64,000 bases of DNA from a virus. The stretch spans positions 62,001-126,000 of the IMG/VR virus record IMGVR_UViG_3300049489_000707; one strand, written 5' to 3'. Position 1 is the stretch's first letter; the number at the start of each line of letters is the position of its first letter. Both the position numbers and the translations under genes were made by a program. The notes below the pieces were generated by a model. That model did not search any database. It was given only the letters and a program-made list of their open reading frames with translations, and had not been told where the DNA came from. Shown in pieces: positions 10,601 to 18,900 of this stretch.

Positions 10601-11613
10601 AGGAAGGCGATGCCAGAGGCCCCTGAGACGTCGGTGTTTTGAATCTGCATCAGGTAGTCGGCGACCGCCTGACTGATATCCAGAGCCCGAGCCGGGCTGG
10701 CGGTACCGATGCCGACTCGGTTCGTGGTGGAGTTCACCACCAGGGCGCTGTCAGCGCTGTCGACCGTGAGCCCAGCTCCGGTGATGACCAGGGCTCCGGT
10801 CATCGTGTCGCCAACCCGCGCCACTGCAACGGTGGTCTGGGTGGTGTTGTCGGGGAACTTGATGCCGCCAGTGGTGCTATGGATGACGCCTGCGACTTCC
10901 AGAGGGGACGAGGGGGTCGCCGACAGGATGCCGACCCGATTGTTGACCGCGTCAACCACCAGGGTGTTCGTGTCGAAGGCGACGTTCCCGTTGGAACTGA
11001 CCAGAACACGCTCGGTGGCCGATGAGGTACCGGTGCGGAGGCTGATTGCCTGAGCCTCCAGACGCAGGTCGCGGTAGGCGGGTCCAGTCCAGTTCACGCT
11101 GGAGATGGTGGTGATGGAGCTGGCGTGGCTGATGAAGGCACCAGCGCCTGAGGCTGAGGTGGCCCCACGAACAGCCAAACCGCCGGTGGCCACGTCTAGC
11201 TTGTCGGCCGGGGTAGCAGTGCCGATGCCCACAAGGTTACCCGTGGCATCAACGAAGAGGGTGTTGTCAGCGCTGTCCACCACTAGGCCAGCGCCCGTGA
11301 TGGTGAGGGCCCCGGTCATCGTGTCGCCCGTCTTTGAGACGAACGAGCCACTGCTCACGTCAAGAGGCACCCATGCGGCGCCATCACTGAACATCACCTT
11401 CGAGGTGGTGCTGTTGTAGACGAGGTAGCCCGTGTACGCTGAGGCAGGCGAGGGAAGGGTGCCCGTGGTGTAGGACTGCAACCCCAAGGGGTTGGTATTG
11501 ATGACCTTTCCGTAAAAAGTCTTGTCGCCGCCAATGGACTGGGCCACGGCAGACAGGAGCCCCGCCACGGTAGCAGTAGCAAACGGCGGCGGTCCTGGAA
11601 TGGCTGCTGGCAT
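7624..11613 (-). CDS. Long tail fibre with repeated VDxxNNRVGIGT modules
   Basis: 1,329 residues, ATG 11613, preceded by AGGAG. About eleven copies of a module of the form NTLVVDATNNRVGIGTATP run through the protein, several followed by EALEVTGNVRFSGALMP and SGQVLTSAGAGVVPTW. Two copies of DTMTGALTITGAGL occur near the N terminus. This is the style of trimeric phage fibres and of cyanophage and Bacteroidetes structural fibres. Such fibres often end in an S74 intramolecular chaperone, but none is visible here. Instead the last ~130 residues form a beta-rich, Gly/Ser-rich terminal domain (VFSKVYSSDLV to LVVNHRAP) that could be the receptor-binding tip. The repeats are preserved at DNA level too, including a perfect 40-base repeat, so copy number may change by recombination. 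Confidence 0.75.
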   Translation of the reverse strand: MPAAIPGPPPFATATVAGLLSAVAQSIGGDKTFYGKVINTNPLGLQSYTTGTLPSPASAYTGYLVYNSTTSKVMFSDGAAWVPLDVSSGSFVSKTGDTMTGALTITGAGLVVDSADNTLFVDATGNLVGIGTATPADKLDVATGGLAVRGATSASGAGAFISHASSITTISSVNWTGPAYRDLRLEAQAISLRTGTSSATERVLVSSNGNVAFDTNTLVVDAVNNRVGILSATPSSPLEVAGVIHSTTGGIKFPDNTTQTTVAVARVGDTMTGALVITGAGLTVDSADSALVVNSTTNRVGIGTASPARALDISQAVADYLMQIQNTDVSGASGIAFLSNGGVERLRIGYGNPSFAAPGTSLNFWHTDGVTDTVIAHAGVEFHRFLSNGTIKFDQADNLLVVDSANNRVGFGTATPSATHLVDMNATIAANGKVLKLRNNSTAGFSAVEFFNSAGTSMGHIGYSNGAVTGSGVNEFQIDYAGSGLYLRNAGSQHHYFGASGNVTFDTADNVFFLNSANNLVGIMTGTPSVGSIAGFTSPLTIELGSTGTRSTLIRGAGTIRKGLSIHDTTNNRTWTWDHNTSSNNNRFELQYHNGTSEARILTLTTDGKLGVNNITPTVELDVVGSAQFSGGLTVDTNTLVVDAAGNRVGIGTTPASGNALDVAGGDVAFTGALKPGGLAGTTGQVLRSNGAGVTPTWVDAGAATMAIGSSVTSGAVGSILFVGTGPILAQNNANLFWDDTNNRLGIDNAAPSEALHVTGNVRFSGALMPNNLAGTSGQVLTSAGAGVVPTWTTPTTGTVTGTGTSGSVAFWTASSVIGQDASNLFWDDTNNRLGIGNAAPSEALQVAGNVRFSGALMPNNSAGTSGQYLQSAGAGVAPTWVTPSVITGTGTSGRLTYWTGTSTIGDDSNLLWDASNNLLTISKAASINPALLIDKDLSTAFGNPHIWLGGNTHNTSGAVYPIAFGYTATPGTTYAPGEIGFITTDTAGSSKGDLYFATRDVTTGTTIPTERMRIKASGDVTIDTNTLVVDATNNRVGIVTTSPSEALEVTGNVRFSGALMPGGTAGTSGQVLTSAGAGVVPTWSTVSGTDVTLTAIGATPNANGASLSVQALTLQPASASFGGVVTTAAQSFAGIKTFTNSIVNSEILGLAKIATGSLPAAGAGNEGYIVYDDTTNTVKFSDGATWANISSGGGGDSDEETQVFSKVYSSDLVTTGSTYTVLYSVTFNQLVANAIMVVGIELLTYLSGSAASGGSLRLYYDGNLIETRKIFINPTSQHFFFGHTIKFTGAASTGNKTLEIQWARTSGSGEFNWNADDYLNLVVNHRAP
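9105..9144. repeat. 40-bp perfect direct repeat, copy 1, inside fibre gene
   Basis: These 40 bases are identical to 9372-9411. They encode the LFWDDTNNRLGI core of two adjacent fibre modules. Identity at the wobble positions suggests recent duplication or ongoing recombination. Confidence 0.85.
9372..9411. repeat. 40-bp perfect direct repeat, copy 2, inside fibre gene
   Basis: Identical to 9105-9144. The two copies are 267 bp apart (89 codons), so recombination between them would add or remove whole modules in frame. Confidence 0.85.
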
Positions 11614-11653
11614 GGAATTCTCCTAAGGGGTTGAGCCCCCTCTTCCTAGCCAG

Positions 11654-11660
11654 AAGATTG
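11654..11660 (-). promoter_or_regulatory. Late YAATCTT element
   Basis: CAATCTT (minus), preceded by GGCCGG, lies 40 bases before the long fibre ATG in the only sizeable gap of this neighbourhood. Confidence 0.5.
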
Positions 11661-11671
11661 CCGGCCTTAGC

Positions 11672-12304
11672 TTACGGGAAGGGGACGCGCTCGAAGGGGT
11701 TGATGAAGGTGGCCGCTCCGCCGCTGTCCTTGAGGTCGAACTTCAGCAGCGGGGTGGTGTCGTCGGTGTCGTAGAGCACCAGGCGGTTGGCGTCTCCGCC
11801 AGTGATGTGGATCTTCCAGCGCCCCTCTTCGTACTTTTTAAGGAGGTTCACGACGGTCTGAATGGAGGTGATGCCGGCGTTAAGGGTGGTGATGGTCCCC
11901 GCCACGCCTGCCACGTCCGACTTCACGCCTGCGATGTCTGCGCTGATGGTGGTGAGGACCGGAGCGCCGATACGGGTGTAGGTGTCGACCTCTTCATTGG
12001 CAACGATTTTGATGGCCCCGACGTAGGTCTTTTGGCCGGTGTTGGACACCGAATAGGTGAGGAGGCCGGTCTGGTCCATGACCGTGGCTGGGAGCTTCAG
12101 AAGGTACACTCCAGCGCCAGAGAAGGCACCGGTGGTGATTTCAGTCCAGTCGACAATCGTAACGGGAATGGTGGTCGTGCTGCCGTCGGCTTTCATGACG
12201 GCAGCCTGGACGCTCCCGAATGGAATGCCACCAACCGGCTGGCCGCTCTGGTCGAAGATTCGAACCGGCACGAACTTGCTGATGTTTTGTTTGTACTCGA
12301 TCAT
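11672..12304 (-). CDS. BppU-like tail protein with coiled coil
   Basis: 210 residues, ATG 12304, immediately after the preceding gene. Residues ~1-105 form a beta-sandwich-like domain (VPVRIFDQSGQPVGGI, GVYLLKLP) of the type found at the N terminus of BppU-like baseplate proteins. Residues ~110-155 are a heptad-like stretch of 'IAGVKSDVAGVAGTITTL', a probable trimeric coiled coil. The C terminus (GRWKIHITGGDANRLVLY...INPFERVPFP) is shared with the protein at 7,156-7,611. It directly precedes the long fibre in transcription order, which fits a fibre adaptor. Role inferred from domains and position. Confidence 0.6.
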   Translation of the reverse strand: MIEYKQNISKFVPVRIFDQSGQPVGGIPFGSVQAAVMKADGSTTTIPVTIVDWTEITTGAFSGAGVYLLKLPATVMDQTGLLTYSVSNTGQKTYVGAIKIVANEEVDTYTRIGAPVLTTISADIAGVKSDVAGVAGTITTLNAGITSIQTVVNLLKKYEEGRWKIHITGGDANRLVLYDTDDTTPLLKFDLKDSGGAATFINPFERVPFP

Positions 12305-12305
12305 C

Positions 12306-13982
12306 TTAGTTTATTCCTGAGTTGAAACCCGAGCTGCCACCGCCACCAGTGCTGGTGGGAGAGTCGGCGGGAACGGGCTCAACGGTAGTGCCCAGGGCGC
12401 TAGGCGCCACCCGGTCTTGGGTTTGGAACGAAACGTCGTTCAACTCCACAATCTGAGCTTCAACTATTACGTTTTCAGGTATTTCGATGAAGTCTTCCAC
12501 CTGAATGGCTTCACCTTTGTCGAAACCACTGCCGTGGGTTCTGGATATGCCCCGATCTGTCCCCGTCGGCGATGCTGCTTCCTCAATCTCTGCCTCTAAG
12601 AGGGTGTCTGCGGTGACTCTTTGAATGAAGACGCTGTAGTTCGACCCACCGCTAGTTGCAATGGGACCAATCAGCGACCGACGCTGACCTGAGGGGGAGA
12701 GGGTGTTCTGGGGGAAAGTCACGTAGTCGTAGTTGGTGGTCTCTCTAACACTACGACCAATCGACCACAGGGCGTCGCTAGTTCTGGGGTTGCTGAAGTA
12801 TTTTGGAAGAATCCCCAAGATTTCATTACCATTGCTGTTGAGGGTGATTTCACCAATATGAACAAAGCCCGTTCGAGCGTTTGGGTCCATCTCTGCTGGG
12901 GCCTGCGTAATGAGCCCTCCACCGCCGCCGGGATGGGGAATGCCTAGCTCGCCAGCGCCTGACCACAGGTTTGTGACGGTATTGTCCCATCGGTAGCTAC
13001 AGAACACGGCGTTGGCATTTGCAATGGGATCCACAAGCGCACTATTGGTCCAGCAAAACTGACACTGGGGGTCGGCTCCGATGAAGGCGCCCGCAGTGGT
13101 GGTTTCCTTGGCATTGTCGACGGTAATGCTGGAGGTGGTCAGCGCGGTGATGACGGCTGAAAAGACTGGAATCAGGCCATCGTAGGGGCTACCAGCGTTA
13201 GCCTGTTGAGACACAACAAAGACACGGTCTCCAATCTTGTAGCCAGATGCGATGGGGTTGCCCGAAGAGAAATTGTAGGTGGCGCTAAGCCCTGCGGTAA
13301 CGGTAGCGTTAGATGTAAAATGGGTTGCGATAACCTCATGCCATCGATTCAGGCGGCCACCGCCAAACATTCGTCGCACATTGACGTTGTCGTTCGTAAA
13401 ACACTGAAAGCTGTCTTTGTCAGCGACCATCACGTAGTTGACGGTGTTGCCGGCGGTGTACGAATACTGCGTTAGGCTTCCTGTCCCTGGCCCGATCCGA
13501 TTGTACCCAAACTTGGTACCTGAGTCGAAGTACTGGTAGAAGTACATGTTGACGTATGGCGTAGACGACACTATCGAGTGGTTGACTCGAACGAAGAGTC
13601 GTTCGTTGCCAGACTCACCCGTGCTCGTGTAGACTTTATCGCCCACACCAGCCGAAGTCATGAAGCGCCAAATCACTGACCCATCAGCGATGCTTTGAGA
13701 AGTGCCGCTGGGTCCTGTACCAGAAGAGGCAGCTGCACCCGATGAAATGCACTGGTACCGGTTACCGAGATTCTCTATGATGTCACCGACAAAGTACAGA
13801 CTTGGAGTTGGCGGCAATACAACACTTGGAATCCATGTAAGGATGCCGGATGAGTAGTCGAAGAGGACCGTCCAGCCAGCGGCAAGCAGTAGGGCGTCAA
13901 CGACGCCCCAGACCCCCGCAGCCGACGTCTGGGTTGCGTCGGCGCCGCCTGCGGCTGCGGTTCTCTTGACGACCAGAGCCAT
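12306..13982 (-). CDS. Tail/adhesin-like protein, paralogue of the next upstream gene product
   Basis: 558 residues, ATG 13982. An N-terminal helix (VVDALLLAAGWTVLFDY) is followed by a long beta-rich region rich in Tyr, Asn, Gly and Ser. Near residue ~370 the motif AEMDPNARTGFVHIGEI parallels GEIDPNRKTGRYGVVAL in the 632-residue protein at 13,995-15,893. A similar 'helix then AGW' opening also occurs there. The C terminus is more acidic and ends in Gly/Ser-rich sequence. I know no named family. Its place between baseplate J and the fibres suggests a baseplate-peripheral or fibre-network protein. Confidence 0.6.
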   Translation of the reverse strand: MALVVKRTAAAGGADATQTSAAGVWGVVDALLLAAGWTVLFDYSSGILTWIPSVVLPPTPSLYFVGDIIENLGNRYQCISSGAAASSGTGPSGTSQSIADGSVIWRFMTSAGVGDKVYTSTGESGNERLFVRVNHSIVSSTPYVNMYFYQYFDSGTKFGYNRIGPGTGSLTQYSYTAGNTVNYVMVADKDSFQCFTNDNVNVRRMFGGGRLNRWHEVIATHFTSNATVTAGLSATYNFSSGNPIASGYKIGDRVFVVSQQANAGSPYDGLIPVFSAVITALTTSSITVDNAKETTTAGAFIGADPQCQFCWTNSALVDPIANANAVFCSYRWDNTVTNLWSGAGELGIPHPGGGGGLITQAPAEMDPNARTGFVHIGEITLNSNGNEILGILPKYFSNPRTSDALWSIGRSVRETTNYDYVTFPQNTLSPSGQRRSLIGPIATSGGSNYSVFIQRVTADTLLEAEIEEAASPTGTDRGISRTHGSGFDKGEAIQVEDFIEIPENVIVEAQIVELNDVSFQTQDRVAPSALGTTVEPVPADSPTSTGGGGSSGFNSGIN

Positions 13983-13994
13983 ATTCAGTGCCCC

Positions 13995-15893
13995 TTACGA
14001 GTAGATGCCAGCCATGAAGCGGGACATGGGGCCAACAGCCTGGGCGATACCGCCCGCTGTTGGGGAGACGGCCACATATACGTCGCTGCCAGCGTTGGCG
14101 ACCAGCTTCGCCCCCAGACTCCAGCGGTAGTCGGGAATCTCCCAACAGTGTCTAAATCGCCCACGAAACTCACCGCTGGTCGTGTTGCGAACTCCGAGGG
14201 CCACCACACCATAGCGCCCCGTCTTTCTATTTGGATCGATTTCACCGAAGCCGCCAGACCAGACTTCAAAGAGAGTGCTTGCAGAGCCAGCGCTCGATTC
14301 GTCGTAGTCTCTTCCAGGAGAGAAGGCCGCCTTGGAAAGGTTGTGAAGAATGGGGGCGATGGTGTTGTTGGTGCCAAACGCCATCACTACTGGGAAGGGG
14401 TCTTCGCCCACCTGCAGCTTCAGGGTGTCTGGGCCGTTGCCAAAGGCCATGCTGACGTTGGCCACTCGGATCAGCCGATTGTTGGGGTCGGTGTTGTTGA
14501 AGCTGACGATTGTGGTTGTCTCAACGTACTCTTTGGGAGCACTGGACTTACGGCCGACGAGAGTGATGTTGTCGCCAACGGCGTAGGGTGGGGTCAGGGT
14601 GGTCACGTCCACAGTGCCCACGTTCACATCTTTGTTGGTGCCGGCAGTGATATTGTTGATGGCTGTGACGATGTTAGGGTTCGGCCCCATCACCTTCAAG
14701 TGGCTAATGAGGCCACGGAAGTAGTTTTGAGCGTTGTATCCTGGGCCATACATGTGGCCGCCAAGGAACACCTCATCTCTGTCGCCAAAGAAGTTGTAGT
14801 CCCAGAACTGAACCTCATGAGGCAGCTCGTTACGGCCACGTTGAGTGTAGTCAACACTGTTAGCGGAGGTTCTCCACGGCCCGGTGGACCATGACGGGTT
14901 GTTGCCTGACCCGAGCGCCTGGCCGCCTGTGGTCCCTGCCGTGTTGATGTCGATGGTGGAGGTACTCCCCTTGAGACCCCCACCCCCCGCTCCTGGAGCC
15001 ACTGCTGTAAGAGTTGGATCCCAGTGCTGGAAGACTGCATGGCCGAACACGACGCCGTTGCTGTTGGCCGTATTCGTGGTCGTCCTCACACCGCAAAGCG
15101 CCATGCGGTAGTACATCGCCTTGCCGCCAGGAATCAGGGCGTCGGGCTCGCCGGTCGACTTGAGAATTACGTCCTTGTACGACTGCAGGGTGGTGTTGGT
15201 CCCCCGCTGTTGCAGCATTGACCAGCCGGCGTCAATCATGAACTGTTGGAGAAGCTCTGCCATGTCAGCGATGGCGATCGGCTGACGGTCGATAACATAC
15301 CACTTGAGACCCGATTGAGCCTGGAAGTCCTGCGTGGCTTCGATGGTGTACCAGTTGACCGGGTTGTTGTCGATGATGAACATGATGTACGACTTACTCA
15401 GAAAACAAGTCTGAGAGTCGACCCGGTGACTGATCAACCAAAGTCCACGATTCGCAGTGTTGCCTGAATCGATGTAGATGTAGGAGCCCGGGTAGAAGTC
15501 TTCAATGTCGCCAGCGGCGTCGGCGGTGAAAGTGCAGGACTCGCAGATTTTCCAGCTGATGGTCGTGCCGTTCTCGTAGAACTTGGCGTCGCTGGTGGGA
15601 GTGCCACCTACGTTGTGGTTCATCCGCAAGTTCACGGAAGTGCCGGAGTTGATGGCGTCGATGACGTACATCCCGTCGTATCGGCCGCTTGGGGTTCCGA
15701 TCAACCGGATCTTCCGGCCAACATCTCCAGAAACGAAGGCGGCTGTGGCGCTGGTGAGCACCTTGACGGGAGCCGCGAAACTGGCACCCGAAATGACCGC
15801 GTCGGTACCGGTACGAGCGGGCAGAGGCGAGCTGAGGGCTCCGGCCCTGCCATAGCGTTGACGTTCCCAGGTTCGACGAAAGAGTTTTGGCAT
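13995..15893 (-). CDS. Tail/adhesin-like protein related to the 558-residue neighbour
   Basis: 632 residues from ATG 15893 with GAGG 9 bases upstream. It shares the architecture of the 12,306-13,982 product: an 'AELLQQFMIDAGWSMLQQ' helix, beta-rich repeats, a Gly-rich loop (APGAGGGGLKG) and the GEIDPNRKTG motif near the C terminus. Probably a duplicated tail-periphery protein that has since diverged. No catalytic motif or membrane segment is apparent. It heads the fibre sub-operon, just downstream of baseplate J, and is preceded by a YAATCTT element. Confidence 0.6.
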   Translation of the reverse strand: MPKLFRRTWERQRYGRAGALSSPLPARTGTDAVISGASFAAPVKVLTSATAAFVSGDVGRKIRLIGTPSGRYDGMYVIDAINSGTSVNLRMNHNVGGTPTSDAKFYENGTTISWKICESCTFTADAAGDIEDFYPGSYIYIDSGNTANRGLWLISHRVDSQTCFLSKSYIMFIIDNNPVNWYTIEATQDFQAQSGLKWYVIDRQPIAIADMAELLQQFMIDAGWSMLQQRGTNTTLQSYKDVILKSTGEPDALIPGGKAMYYRMALCGVRTTTNTANSNGVVFGHAVFQHWDPTLTAVAPGAGGGGLKGSTSTIDINTAGTTGGQALGSGNNPSWSTGPWRTSANSVDYTQRGRNELPHEVQFWDYNFFGDRDEVFLGGHMYGPGYNAQNYFRGLISHLKVMGPNPNIVTAINNITAGTNKDVNVGTVDVTTLTPPYAVGDNITLVGRKSSAPKEYVETTTIVSFNNTDPNNRLIRVANVSMAFGNGPDTLKLQVGEDPFPVVMAFGTNNTIAPILHNLSKAAFSPGRDYDESSAGSASTLFEVWSGGFGEIDPNRKTGRYGVVALGVRNTTSGEFRGRFRHCWEIPDYRWSLGAKLVANAGSDVYVAVSPTAGGIAQAVGPMSRFMAGIYS

Positions 15894-15910
15894 CGTGGTT
15901 TCCTCAGACT

Positions 15911-15917
15911 AAGATTG
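15911..15917 (-). promoter_or_regulatory. Late YAATCTT element
   Basis: CAATCTT (minus), 17 bases before ATG 15893 and immediately after the baseplate J stop codon. Confidence 0.5.
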
Positions 15918-15926
15918 TGACCTGAC

Positions 15927-18900
15927 CTATTCTCCCACAAATGAAATCTGAACGTCGTCGTCCAGGTTCAAAATCATGGGCTTTTCGTAGGGTTGAATGC
16001 TGATGAGGTCGTTTCCGGACGAGTAGGTCGGGCTCAGGATAGTGACTGCCACGACTCCGTTGACCCCTTGGGCCGCCGTGACGACTTCCGACAGGGACAC
16101 CTGCTTACCCACCCCAATGGCATTCACGTAGGCGGCCACCGCCGACCTGACCGCCGACTTGACGTCTCGGGTGCTGACACCTGAGCGAGTACGGAGGGCC
16201 AAGGAGACCTGAATTCGATGAATCAACGGACCTTCGATATTGACCGAGGCTCCCGCTGCGATGAGGCCTGGGTAGGTTGCCGGGTCGGAGTCGACGCCAT
16301 AGCCCACCTTGTTGGCCTCTTCGATGAGGCCTGTGCTGTGCTGGTAACCGTCGATGCCCGAGGCCACGCTGGTGCTGAAGGCAAGCTTGTCCAGGCTGCC
16401 CAGGACGGTTCCTGCGGCCTCCGACACTTTCGTCCCGCCCGACCAGCTGTCGAACTTGATGTCCGTCAGAGAGCCGTCCGAGGGGTTCAGGCTGATGGTC
16501 CAAATCTTCTTGATGAGCCGGCTGGGCTCCTTCTCGATGGCTTGCACCAGGTTGGAGCTGGTGTCCAGGATGCCAGGCCCAGGGGACACGACGGCAGTGA
16601 GTGCCCGAGAGGTCGTATCCAGGGTGAACAGCCACCGATTGGGAGTACCAGTGAAGCCGCTATCAGTGAGACCGAGGCCGATGCTCTTGACAGTCCAGGT
16701 GCCGAGGTTGTTGATGCCCCAGGCGCTGGTGTTGATGGCCAGCTTGTCGTCAGGCATGATGCTGTCGTAGGTGAGGAACGCGATAGACATCACGACCGTC
16801 TCTTCAACGGCGTTGGCGTTCTCAATCCAGAAGGTCTTGGTCGTGTTGCTGACCCGAACGATGCGGAAGGCCCCACGGTTCAGCTGGTTGATGGTGCCCG
16901 GCAGGTGGATGTAGGCCCAATCGCCCTCTTGGACGCCCGTGAGGTCGGGGCTGGAGCCGCTGACCCACTGGTAGCAGACGAAGTTGCCTTGCTTTTCAAT
17001 CTGCCAGGTCTGGCTGGCAACCACTGCATTGACTGCAGTGTTGGCCCAGTCCCAGGCCTTGGTGTCCGCCGTGTCTGCGAACTGGGAGCCTGAGGCCGTA
17101 CCGTGAGCAGCTCCACTGACGCTGCCGTTGAGTGCCTCACCGTTGATGAAGCTGACGCCGTTCCAGGTCTTGTAGCTGAAGGTGAAGCTTCCACTGACAC
17201 CCGTGGTGGACGAGGTGACGACCCCAACCGCACCCGAGGTACCGCCAGTGACGGTTTCGCCGACCGACCACGAGATGGGGGTGCCGTTAGTGAAGTTGAG
17301 CTTGAGCTTGCCGATGTAGATGGTGCCGTCGGTGTCGATGCTGTCCAGGTTGGTGTTGGCGTCGATTCGAGCCTTGGGCACAGCCACGCTGTTCTGCAGC
17401 TGCATCCAGTGGCCCGCGCTGAGGCCGATGGTGTCGCTGGTCGCCACTGTGACCACCGCGTAGGTGGAGCCCGCCTGGATGGCCTGGCCCTTGACCACAG
17501 AGGTAATGCTGTTGGCGGTGCCGCCTTGGACCTGGACGCTGCCGCCAGACCCTGCAGTCAGAGTCGTGATTTGCGGTCGCCCGCCCCGGCTACTGACTGC
17601 ACTTTCACCGTTGGCGAACAAGCCGCCAGGTCCACTGGTAGACAGGTACTCTGCGATGTTCTCAGCGGTAATGGGCACCAAACGAACCGTCTCGTTGGCC
17701 CAGTCGCTGTTGCTGGACAGCCCACTGGTCACCGCGTTCTTGAAAGTGAAGTTGAAGTCGAGGGTGTCCAGGAGCGGGGTGGTGTTGCTGCGCACCCAGT
17801 TGAGGCCGTCGCTGAAGTAGTACCACGGGGTGTCAGCAGTGTTGTCGCCGAGACCATTGGGGGTCGCCTCGTAGGTGGCGTATGCGATGGAACCGCTGGT
17901 GTCGCCCAGCCCGTCGCCTGCCACGAATGCGCTGACCGGGCAGTTGGCCTGGGCGTTGATTGCCGTAGCGATGGCGGTGATGGTCGTGACGCCCAGAGGG
18001 AACCAGGCGATGTTCGAGGTGCTGTTCAGCAGGTGCCATTGAATCTTGACGCCCAGGTCGGGTGCCAGAGGAACAACTGGTGATTGGCCCACGGTGTAGC
18101 CGTCGGCAACCGTCTGGAGCTTAATCCCCTGCACCCAGGTCGCAGGAACGCTCGCACCTGAGCCCAGAGACTGGATGTCGCCAACAGCCACCGTAGAGCC
18201 GGTGAGCTTGACTTCAGCTGTGTCGAAGCTGACAGTGCCGATGTTCGAGGTGCTGGCGATGCCCGTAGTTCCCTCAACGAATCGGATGGTGGTGGCCGTG
18301 GGGCCCGAGCGGTCGGTTTCGAGGATTGCTCGGTTACCGCTCAAGAAACCAGCGCCACTGCCAGTGCCGTTGTACTCGATATGGAGCACGTCATTGACGT
18401 TGAAGCCGTGGTCTGTAATGCCCGAGGGGGTGGTCAGGGTCAGGGTTGCGTAGCCGTACTGCGAGCCGCTGGCGTCCGCCCGAGGGGTGCCCAAGACATT
18501 GAGGTCTTCACCATCAACGAAGGTGCCTGCGCCGCCCGAGATGATGAGGTAGCCGGTCGCGCCTGAGCTGCTCACAAAGGAAATAGTCCAACCAGTGGCC
18601 GTAGCACCGCTAACCACCTGACCAGCAGTGAAGGAGCCGTCGTGACCAGTGTAGTTCAGCCGCACTTCACGGGTGCCACTGGCGATCGGCAGATTGAAGA
18701 CGTGCTGGTAGTTGTACAGACCAGGGGTTCCAGAGCCACCGACGTACTGAGCCGAGAGGCCGATGCGGGTGCTGTTGGTGTAGGTAACGCCGGTTCGAGG
18801 GGTGCTGCCGCTGGGCAGCCGCACCTTGATGTCGGTGTACGAGCTGGTCAGGGGAGACCAGGTGGCGAGGGCCGTCTGGCTGACGGCGGTCGGGTAGATG

